DNA from: Pseudomonas nitroreducens TX1
Lineage (GTDB): Bacteria; Pseudomonadota; Gammaproteobacteria; Pseudomonadales; Pseudomonadaceae
Assembly: GCF_000313755.1 (NCBI RefSeq)
Contig: NZ_AMZB01000136.1
Location: 1-64,000 of the forward strand
Direction: 5' to 3'
Length of the DNA: 64,000 nucleotides
Under the pieces are notes generated by a model. It was given only the letters and a program-made list of their open reading frames with translations, was not told where the DNA came from and searched no databases. Position 1 is the stretch's first letter. Each line of letters opens with the position of its first letter. The position numbers and the translations under genes were made by a program. This document shows positions 8,776 through 18,200 of the stretch, piece after piece.

Positions 8776-10962
8776 TTACCTGGCGGCAGCCGGAGCCTTG
8801 CCCGGCGCCTTGGAGTTGTTGGCCTGCAGGGCGCGCAGCACTTCGTCCTTCGGTCCGTCGGCGACGATCTGGCCGGCATCGATAACTATCAGTCGCTCGA
8901 TCTGCTCCAGCACCGAGAAGCGGTGCGTCACCACCACCAGCGTGCAGCCGCGGGTAGCGGTCTCCAGCCGTTGCAGGAACTGGCGTTCGGTCTGCATGTC
9001 CATGCCGCTGGTAGGCTCATCCAGCAGCAGCACCTGGGGGTGCAACAACAGGCAGCGTGCCAGAGCGACGAGCTGCCTTTGACCACCGGAAAGCGCCTGG
9101 CCCATTTCTCCCACCGGGCGGTCGAAGCCTTGCGGATGACCCGCGACAATGGAGTCCAGGCCGGTCAGGCGCATCACATGCAGCACTTCCTCACTGGTCG
9201 CAGATGGGTTACCGATCAGCAGGTTGTCGCGCAGCGAGCCGAAGAACAGCCGCGCGTCCTGGCCAACGAAACCGACCGTGGAGTTCCAGTCCGCCGGATC
9301 GATCTGTTCAGCGTCGATGCCGTTGACCAGCAGTTGGCCTTCCACCGGCTGGTAGAGGCGAGCCATGACCCTCAGCAGTGTGGATTTGCCGCTGCCGATA
9401 CTGCCGACAATGGCAACGCGCTCGCCGTGCTTGATGCTCAGGCTGATATTGTTCAGCACGGTCGGCCGCGGTTGCATCGGCGGAGCCGGATAGGAGAACT
9501 TCAGCTTGCGCAACGACAGCGTCGCGTTCTTCGGCGCGTCCAGATAACGGCGGCTGTTGTCGCGAACCGTGGGAACTTCCATCAACTGATTCAGCGAATT
9601 CAGCGCGGTCTTGGCCTGCTGGTAACGCACGGCCAACCCCACGGCACTGGCCAGCGGCGCAAGCGCGCGGCCACTGAGCAATACCATGCCGACCAAGGCG
9701 CCCTGGGTCATGTCGCCATCGCCGATGCGATACACGCCCCACAACACCAGGACCACCGTGGTCATCTGAGTGATCAGCGAAACCGAGTTGGCGGCCAAGT
9801 TCGACAGGGATTTGGTCTTGATCGACGAAGCCGCCAGTTGCGCGCTGAAATCCTCCCAGCGACGCAGCATGCTGCCCTCGGCGTGCGTCGCCTTGAGCGT
9901 CTCGACACCCTCGATCGCCTCGATCAGCAGGCCGTGTTTCTGCGAGGCCTCGCGAAGGTTCTCCTTCATGTAGCGCGACAGCGGCAGCTGGATACAGGCA
10001 CACACGCCGAGCAGGACAAACATCGCGCCCAGCGGCACCATCGCCAGTGGGCCGCCGATGAGGAACAGCACCAGGACGAACAGCGTGCAGAACGGCAGGT
10101 CCGCCAGGGTCGCCAGGGATGCCGAGGTGATGAAGTCACGCACCGACTCGAACTCGCGGAACTGGTTGGCGAAGGAGCCGGCGGACGGCGGCTTGTGCTC
10201 CAGTCGCACCTCCAACAATTGACGGAACAGCTTCGCGCCGAGGATCAGGTCGGCCTTCTTGCCGGCAGTATCGATCAGGTAGGCGCGAACCTGGCGCGAG
10301 GTGAATTCGAAGGCGATCGCCATCACTACACCCGCCGCCAAAGACCAAAGCGTCACATAGGCCTGGTTGGGCACGACGCGGTCATAGACGTTCATGATGA
10401 AGAAGGTGCTGGCCAGCGCCAGGATGTTGATCAGCACGGTCGCCAGCGCACCGCTGTAGTAAAAGCGGCGGTAGTTCCACAGGGTGGAGAACAGCCAGTG
10501 GCCCTTGCCCTCGCCACGCGGAATTTCGGTGCGCGCATCTGGCGCCGGCTTGGGCCGCACCAGCAGCGCGTAGCCCAGGTAGTTCTCCTGCAGCTCTTCC
10601 GCACTCAGAGTGATGGCGCCCCCGCCAGCCTCGGGAACGATCAGGTCGAACTCTTCACCCCGACGGGCCACCAGGATACGGGCCTCGCCATTGCGGAACA
10701 GCAGCATCAACGGGAACAGATAGGAGGACAGCTCAGCCGGGCGTCGCTTCACCCAGCCGGCCCCGATACCGGCCTGTTCGAGCATACGCACCACCAGACT
10801 GGGTCTCAGGCGCTGATCGCGCGGCAATCCGGCATAAAGAGACTCAAGGCTCGCGGGTCGCTTGAAATGCGCGCAAAACCAGCGCACACCGGCCAACAGG
10901 CTGTCGCTGTCGGATGCAACGCCCAGGTCGACGACGGCCTCGGGCGTTAAAGAGGGATTCAT
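8776..10962 (-). CDS. Type I secretion permease/ATPase (LapB-like ABC exporter)
   Basis: Inner-membrane ABC exporter that powers secretion of the large adhesin. In 728 residues the order is: an N-terminal C39-like domain (about 20-140) in which I see no catalytic Cys/His pair, a six-helix membrane domain (about 165-450), and an ATPase with Walker A GSIGSGKST (about 519), signature LSGGQRQ (about 626) and Walker B VLLLDEPT (about 644). A degenerate C39 domain is typical of exporters that read a C-terminal signal and do not cleave it. I chose ATG 10962 rather than the in-frame GTG 10968, because GAAGG lies a normal distance from the ATG but abuts the GTG. A terminator upstream separates this gene from the adhesin-OmpA unit, so it needs its own promoter within 10963-11150; I could not identify one. 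Confidence 0.94.
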   Translation of the reverse strand: MNPSLTPEAVVDLGVASDSDSLLAGVRWFCAHFKRPASLESLYAGLPRDQRLRPSLVVRMLEQAGIGAGWVKRRPAELSSYLFPLMLLFRNGEARILVARRGEEFDLIVPEAGGGAITLSAEELQENYLGYALLVRPKPAPDARTEIPRGEGKGHWLFSTLWNYRRFYYSGALATVLINILALASTFFIMNVYDRVVPNQAYVTLWSLAAGVVMAIAFEFTSRQVRAYLIDTAGKKADLILGAKLFRQLLEVRLEHKPPSAGSFANQFREFESVRDFITSASLATLADLPFCTLFVLVLFLIGGPLAMVPLGAMFVLLGVCACIQLPLSRYMKENLREASQKHGLLIEAIEGVETLKATHAEGSMLRRWEDFSAQLAASSIKTKSLSNLAANSVSLITQMTTVVLVLWGVYRIGDGDMTQGALVGMVLLSGRALAPLASAVGLAVRYQQAKTALNSLNQLMEVPTVRDNSRRYLDAPKNATLSLRKLKFSYPAPPMQPRPTVLNNISLSIKHGERVAIVGSIGSGKSTLLRVMARLYQPVEGQLLVNGIDAEQIDPADWNSTVGFVGQDARLFFGSLRDNLLIGNPSATSEEVLHVMRLTGLDSIVAGHPQGFDRPVGEMGQALSGGQRQLVALARCLLLHPQVLLLDEPTSGMDMQTERQFLQRLETATRGCTLVVVTHRFSVLEQIERLIVIDAGQIVADGPKDEVLRALQANNSKAPGKAPAAAR

Positions 10963-11148
10963 GGGCACACCTTCAGGTACCAGGGAGGAAAACTGTCCGC
11001 ATGGTAGAAATGCGCCGTTTCCGGCGGCATCGGAAAAGACTGATTGGGCTGGTGTACCTTTCCCTCACCGGCCAGGGGCAATGCGGGATGTGCGGTTTCG
11101 AGGGGGAGAAGAGAGAGGCCAGCGCGAGGGGGGGCAGGGATACAGCGA

Positions 11149-11197
11149 GAAAAGATCCCGCCAGAAGCGTGCCGCGATGGCACGTCCCGGCGGGATC
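11149..11197 (-). terminator. Intrinsic terminator after the OmpA-family gene
   Basis: Arms GATCCCGCC (11154-11162) and GGCGGGATC (11189-11197) enclose an inner CGTGCC/GGCACG stem. On the minus strand the structure is followed by CTTTTC. It sits between the OmpA-family stop and the ABC exporter gene and so should split the locus into two transcription units. Confidence 0.75.
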
Positions 11198-11223
11198 AGG
11201 CGGGAGATGGAAGGTGAGTTGGA

Positions 11224-12123
11224 TCAGTTGCCCGCAGTATTCTGGATGATCAACTCAACACGGCGGTTCGGCGCGTTACAGGCAATATTCTGGCTGCGCG
11301 AACCGGAGTTGCACTGCGCCACCGGCTCGGAGCTGCCGCGACCGCTGGCATGCACCAGTTTGCTCTGTACACCGCTATCCAACAGCGCGGCGCGCACCGT
11401 CTCGGCGCGTTGCTCGGACAAGCGTTGGTTGGCTTGAGCTTTACCAATCGGGTCGGCGTGGCCCACCACTTCGATGCTGGTGATGTTCTCGCGCTTCTGA
11501 TTGATCTCTTCGACTACCTGACGCAGTTGTGCATGGCCTTCGGGTGTCAGGTCGTTGTATCCGCTCTTGCCGAACTTGAACAATACGTCGCTGCGCAGGC
11601 TCAGCCTGGTCTGGGTCTGGCACGGCACCACGGAAGCGGCACGGCTGAGCATATGAGTCTGCCGGCGCATGCCCCGCAGGCTCTGCTCGGCGTCCTGACC
11701 GCTGTGCACGATCGGGGTGCTCTGGTTCGGGACGACTGGCGCTTCCAGGACATAGGTGCGGCCGCCGTCGAATTTCGCGTAGCTCTGCGGATTGCGCTTG
11801 CCGGTGTACAGCGGCTCATCGCCGATATAGGACTCTACCGAGTGCTCGCCTGCAGGCGTGCAGAATACGGTATAGCCTCCAGGCATGAGAGCGCTGTGCA
11901 GTTGGCCGTCGATATAAATGTGGGCGGCATTCTTGCCGTCGTCGTGGCCACGAAACATCACGATCTGGGCCTGTTGGGCGATGACGGACTCTGTCCGCTG
12001 GTAAGTTTCGCCATAGATCTTCTGATTAAGCTCGAAGGCCATGCTTTGCGGAGCATGGACAGCAGCCATCACAGCCAGGGCTGCCAGCGTCAGGGACCAC
12101 TGGCGCTTGATAGACGATTTCAT
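11224..12123 (-). CDS. OmpA-family peptidoglycan-binding envelope protein
   Basis: A 299-residue exported protein, signal peptide about residues 1-32 ending SMA. The middle part (about 45-150) looks like a small beta domain with HIYIDGQLHSALMPGGYTVF and a PAGEHSVE segment, similar in style to DUF2846-type domains, though I am not sure of that. The C-terminal half is an OmpA domain with DVLFKFGKSGYNDLTPEG, IEVVGHADPIG and a closing NRRVELII, the residues that normally bind diaminopimelate in peptidoglycan. It lies 103 bases after the adhesin and ahead of the terminator, so it is probably co-transcribed with the adhesin and may help place or anchor it. OmpA-like genes beside large type I adhesins are known elsewhere, for example in Shewanella (from memory). 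ATG 12123 chosen for its signal peptide. Confidence 0.88.
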   Translation of the reverse strand: MKSSIKRQWSLTLAALAVMAAVHAPQSMAFELNQKIYGETYQRTESVIAQQAQIVMFRGHDDGKNAAHIYIDGQLHSALMPGGYTVFCTPAGEHSVESYIGDEPLYTGKRNPQSYAKFDGGRTYVLEAPVVPNQSTPIVHSGQDAEQSLRGMRRQTHMLSRAASVVPCQTQTRLSLRSDVLFKFGKSGYNDLTPEGHAQLRQVVEEINQKRENITSIEVVGHADPIGKAQANQRLSEQRAETVRAALLDSGVQSKLVHASGRGSSEPVAQCNSGSRSQNIACNAPNRRVELIIQNTAGN

Positions 12124-12142
12124 TGTCAAAACTCTCTGGTTG

Positions 12143-12163
12143 GCGTCGCCCGGTGGGCGACGC
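12143..12163 (-). other. Perfect hairpin between adhesin and OmpA-family gene
   Basis: GCGTCGCCC and GGGCGACGC flank a 3-base loop, with no T run after it on the minus strand. It may be a processing or stabilising hairpin within the adhesin-ompA transcript rather than a terminator. Confidence 0.5.
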
Positions 12164-12226
12164 GCAGGAATTGGGATGGATGACGGGAGACGGGACACAC
12201 ACCCCATCTCCCCTTCAAGGCCATGA

Positions 12227-15200
12227 TTAGACGAGGGTGCTGGTCACCGCCTGCTTGATCAGAACCTCAGCGTCCAGGTTGCTGTAGCTGTAGACGTTGT
12301 AAGTCTCGCCACCGATGGATGCCGTACCGGCACTCTGCCAGACGCCAGGGGCGGTACCGTGATCATGCAGGTTGGATAGCTCCACCCGATCGCCCGCATC
12401 GCCATCGACCATTACCTGGACCTTGCCATCGGCACGGAACAGGTTGGTTTCGCCCAGGTTCAACACGTCGTTGAGAGAGATCTTCAGCGTGTTGTCGCCG
12501 GTGCCGGTGATGTCGAACTTCTCGATGCTGGCGATCTTGCCCTGGTCGTGGTCGCCGATGAGTCTGGTCAGGTCAAGGACCTGATTCGCACCGGTCAACT
12601 TCAGCGTGTCGAGGCCCACGCTGCCGTGGATGTGCGCGCCGTCCTGGGCGAAGTACGCCACTGGGTCGACAGCCATCGAGATGATGTCGCCGCCGGACAA
12701 TATCGACGAGGAAACGTGGGTCACATGGGTGCCGCCTTGATCGCCCGTAATTTCGATTCTGCCAATGTTATTGCTGCTCGACTCGTAGGAGAACGACTGG
12801 ATGTCGTAGGTACCGGTCGGGTTGAGCATCTGGACAGTATCCAGCACGGTTCCGTCGGTACTGTAGACCGTCATTACAGCCGCGTTCCCGGTCCCTGGCT
12901 CGATACCAGTGACGCCGATCTCGACCGTGGAGCGCGCCGAGTCGAAGGTAATAACTGCCGTCTTGTCCGCAGCCACGTACATTGAACCGCTCGTAGCGTT
13001 GGCCCACATGTTGCTGCCCGACGCCGTCTTGGTGGCAGTGCCGGTGACAGTGAAGGTCCCACTGGTGCTGTGATAGCCATTCAAGGACGTACCATCGCTG
13101 AAGGATTGCACGGCAAAGGACTGACCCTGCCACGAGACCTCTTTCGTGGCATTAGCCCCGTCGTAGTATGTCTCCCAACCATGGTCAACCAGACTCTGGC
13201 CGGACGATGCCGACGTCGCCAGGGTCGTAGTGAAGTTGTCCAGCAACGTACCGTTCTTGTCCTGGTAGACCACCGCTTTGCCAATGTGCGTCCCTTCCGG
13301 CGCGGTATAGGACACTTGCTCATAGCTGTAGGTAGAACCGCCGTTGTTCACGACATAACGGTCGAAGATCAAGGCACCGTTGGTGTCGTAGACCTCCAGG
13401 CGGGAGCCATTGTTGGCGATGGTCTGTTGGGTTTCCAGGCCCCACAGGTTGTAGGAGATGGACTGCACCGGCTGGTCGAAGGTGAAGATCGCTGCCGAGT
13501 TGCTGATCGCGCTGGTGCCGGTACCGATGTACAGGTATGAGCCATCCGGGTTGTGCTCGATTGCGCTGCGTACCGATACAGTGCCCTGCGATGTCAACGT
13601 GAAGTGCCCTTCATCGCTGTGATAGCCAGTGCCCGAGGTGGCTTTGCCAACTTCATTGGTAAATGTGTCGTTGTAGCCAGGCACATGATGGACCTGAGAG
13701 AACTTCAGGGTATCAAGAACGACACCGCCTCCGGCCGCGCCCGAGCTGTTCACACCATCGCCATAGATCATCACTTTGCCGATATCCGCACCCACCGGGG
13801 CGGTGAAGCTGTACTTCGCCGAGGCGCTGACACCACCACTTCCGTCAGCCAGGACATTCGAATCGGAAAGGACATTACCCTCGGTGTCGTAAACCACCAC
13901 GCGCGAGCCACCCGAGTTGTTCTGCAGCGAGCTTATGTTGATAGAGAAGCTATCCACCGGCGTAGTGAAGTTGATCTGCGCATAGTTGGTGGTTGCGCCA
14001 CTCGACGGGTTATCGAAGTACAGGCCGGCGTTACCTGAAGCGGTCGCATCAAGGTGAGTAAGGGTGCCGTTGGAGGTGATGGTAATGCCACCGCCCTGGT
14101 AGACCGTTTGCGAGCCAAAGGTGGTGACGTTGCGGTTCAGGTCGTCGATAGCCAGCGTCTCCCAACCCTGGCCGTGAACCTGGAATACCGAACTCGGCAA
14201 GCTCACCTGCCCCTGCGGGGTGACGATTTGCGCGGTGACTGCGAAGTCCCACTGGCCACCCTGGGTAGTGGTCTGCTGGGTTGGAACATTGGCCGTCACA
14301 GTGCCCGAGGCGATGTCGCCATTGGTCAGCACCTGATCATAGGTAGTGTCGCCCCAGACGATGTGCAAGGTGTCACCCGCCTTGGCGTTGGTACCGGCCA
14401 GGGAGACGTTTACATCGCTACCGTCTGCCGCCTTGTCCGTGGTGTATGCGCCGACAGCATCCGGAATACCGGTGATTGTCGGCGCACCGCCTGCCGAGCC
14501 CAGCAAGGTCACGTTCTGGCTCGCCACATCGGTCTGCACCACACTGCCATCCACAACGCGGGCCTGGATAGTCCAGTTACCAGTGTGTGCGTCGGTGTCT
14601 ACGGCAGTCCAGTTCAGGTTGTTCGTGGCGGCGTCTTTCCAGGTAGCACCGCCATCGAAGGAAACCTGTACCTTCTGATTACCGGTCAGTGCCTGCGCAA
14701 CGGTGCCGTACACACCACGTCCAGCCCCGCCATCCTGCGTGATGAAATCGCCGGAGTGCGCCATGTCATTGGCCGAGTCCTTGCTCATGCCGGTGATGGA
14801 TACCGCGTTCAGCTGGACCTGATACGAATGACTGGCAGTGATGGCGCCCGCGTTACCCGCCGCGTCATGCGCCACCAGGGTCGCATCGATCTCATGCGCT
14901 GCGTCATCCACCAGCTTGCTGCCAGGGACGTCCACGCCCCAGGTCCCGTCCGCCCTCACATCGGCGCTGTAGGTGGTAGCGTCGAGCACGAAGGTCACCT
15001 TGTCGCCCGCGGTGAAATCACCGGTCACCTTGCCACTGATCGTCACGTTGCCCTGCGACTCCACCGAGCTGATGGCGTTGTCGCTGGTCACATTGTCGAT
15101 GGTCAGCTTCGTGGAACCGTCATTCGGCCCCGTGTAGTCGGTGATGAGGGTGAACGGATCGGACTTCGGACTGACGTTGCCGGCCTTATCGGTCGCATCG

Positions 15201-18200
15201 ACGGTGAACGTGTGTTCGCCTTCGCTGATCGGCGTGGTCGGGGTGTAGCTCCAATTGCCATCCTTGTCGGCGGTGGTATTGCCCAGTTTGTTGCCGTTAT
15301 CGTAGATGACCACGGTGGAGCCGGCTTCAGCCTTGCCCGACAGGGTCGGGGTGGAGTCGTCGGTCACGCCGCCGTTCCCGACCGGGCCCTGGATGCTGCC
15401 CACGTCGTCGTACACGGAATCAATGCTCGGCTTGGTCGGCGCGGTCGTGTCGAGGTTGAAGCTGAACTTCGCCGGGTCGCTGACGTTGCCGGCCTTGTCG
15501 GTGGCGGTGGCGCTGATGGTATGCGCACCGTCAGCCAGATCGGCGGTCGGGGTGAAGGTCCAGTTACCCCTGGCGTCCACGGTGGTGGTGCCCAGCCTGG
15601 TCTCGCCATCGTAGACGGTGACGGTGCTGCCAGCCTTGCCGGTGCCCTGGATTTCCGGACGCGTGTCGTCGGTCACGCCGTTGGCGGCGATGTCGCCCTT
15701 GATGGAGCCGACATCATCGATCACGTGGGTGATGGCGATGAGGTTCTTCGAAGTGTCGACGATCACGTCCAGCTTGTCGCCCTGGCCGCTGCTGTTGCCA
15801 GCCGGGTCCAGCACTTCGGTGGTGAGGGCGTGATCGCCATCGGCCAGCGGAGTGGTCGGGGTGAATTCCCACTTGCCGTCGGCGTCGACATCGGCTTCGC
15901 CCAGCCTGGTGCCGTTGTCATAGATGATGACCTTGCCGTTGGGCTCGGCATCACCGCTGAAGGTCGGGCGGTTGTCGTCGGTGATGTCGCCTTCGTGCAG
16001 CGGGCCGGTTACGTCGCCAACGTTGTCGGTCACGACCAGGTCGCTGACGTTGGACGGTTTGCTGGTGTCGACGGTGAAGTCCCACTTGCCGGTCGGTTCG
16101 CTGACCACGCCCACGGCGTTGGTGGCGGTGGCATAGACCTCATGTTCGCCATCAGTCAGTTCGCTGGTGGTGATGCTCCAGTTGCCTTTGCTGTCGGCAG
16201 TAGTGCTGCCGATCAGCAAGCCGTTGCCGTCATACAGCTTGACGGTGCTGTTCGCTTCGGCAGTGCCCGCGACAGTCGGCTGGTTGTCGTCGGAGACGTC
16301 GCCCTTCTGCAGGAAGCCCTGGTAAGGGCCGACATCGTCGTACACGCTGACGATGACCGGCGCGGCCGGTGCGGACGGGTCGAAGGTGAAGCTGTACGCT
16401 TCGCTCGCCGCGGAGCTATTGCCCACTGGATCGGTTTCCACCACGGTCAGGTCGTTCAGGCCGACGTTGAGCGGGGTTTCCGGCGTCATCGACCAATTGC
16501 CGTTCTCGTCCACCACGGCGCTACCGATCTTGTGGTTGCCGGTGCTGTCATTGGCGTACACGGTGATGGTGTCGCCGGCAGTGCCGGTGCCGCTGATTTC
16601 CGGACGCGGGTCGTCAGTGGTGCCACCTTGCGCGACATTGCCGGTAATGGTGCCGACCTTGTCTTCCACCCCGGTGATGGCCGGCGCGTCAGGCGCGGTG
16701 TAGTCGGTGGTGATGCTGAAGACGTCCGATTTCGGGCTGGTGTTGCCAGCCTTGTCGGCGGCATCGACGGTGAAGTCGTGCTGGCCTTCGCTGATCGGCG
16801 TGGTCGGGGTGTAACTCCACTTGCCCTCGGAGTCAGCCACCACGGAGCCCATTTTCTCGCCGTTGTCGTAGACGATCACGGTCGAGCCGGCTTCGGCGTT
16901 GCCCGACAGGGTCGGGGTGGAGTCGTCGGTCTTGCCGCCGTTCTCGATCGGCCCCTGAATGCTGCCCACGTCGTCGGTCACGCCGTCGATGCTCGGCGTG
17001 TTCGGCGCAGTGGTGTCCACGCTGAAGTCGAACGCGTTGGTCGGTGTGCTGGTGTTGCCGGCCTTGTCGGTGGCTGTGGCGGTGACGCTGTGCGCGCCTT
17101 CGGCCAGCTCGCTGGACGGGGTGAAGCTCCAGTGGCCCTTGGCGTCCACGACGGTGGAGCCCAGCTCAACCTCACCGTCAAAGACGGTGATGGTGCTGCC
17201 GGCCTTACCGCTGCCCTGGATTTCCGGGCGGGTGTCGTCGGTCACGCCGTGCAACTTGATGTCGCCCTGGATGGCGCCGACATCATCGATCAGGCGATCG
17301 ATGGTCACGACGACCTCCTGGGTGTCGACGATCACGTGCAGCGGGTCGCTCTGGCCACTGCTGTTGCCAGCCTCGTCCAGTACTTCGGTGGTGACGGCGT
17401 GCTCACCATCCTTGATCGGCTCGGTGGGGGTGAACTCCCACTTGCCGTCGGCGTCGACGTCGGCTTCGCCCAGCTTCTCGCCGTTGTCATAGATGATGAC
17501 CTTGCCATTGGGCTCGGCATCGCCGCTGAAGGTCGGGCGGTTGTCGTCGGTGGTGTCGCCGTCGTGCAGCGGCCCCTGCTTGTCGCCGACGTCGTCGGTC
17601 ACGACAAGGTCGCTGACGTTGGACGGCGCGCCGGTGTCGATGCTGAACGGCCACAGGCCGGTCGGCTCGCTGGCCACGCCAATAGGGCTGGTGGCAGTGG
17701 CATAGACTTCGTGCTTGCCATCGGCCAGGGCAACGTCAGGGGTGATGTTCCAGTGACCCGAAGCATCGGCGATGGCACTGCCGATCGGGACGTGGTTGCC
17801 GTCATAGAGGGTGACCGTGCTGCCGGCCGGCGCGCTGCCGGCGAAGGTCGGCGTGTTGTCGTCGGTCACGTCGCCCTTCTGCAGGAAGCCCTGGTACGGA
17901 CCGACGTCGTCATACACGCTGTCGATCGTCGGTACGGCCGGCGCAGACATGTCCAGCGTGATGCCGTAGGGCTCGCTGGTGGTCGAGTTGCCGGCAACGT
18001 CGGTTTCTACAGCGGTCAGCTCGTTCAGGCCGACGTTGAGAGGCAGCTCCGGAGTCAACGACCAGTTGCCATTCTCGTCCACCACGGCGCTGCCGATCGG
18101 ATGGTGACCGGTGCCGTCCTGGGTGTAGACGGTGACGGTGTCGCCGGCGGTACCGGTACCGCTGATGGTCGGATGCGAGTCGTCGGTGGTACCGCCGTTC

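Noticed and set aside
8776-10962. Active C39 bacteriocin-type peptidase in the ABC exporter
   Set aside because: The N-terminal domain has the size of C39 but I cannot find the catalytic Cys/His arrangement, so it is better read as a C39-like docking domain.
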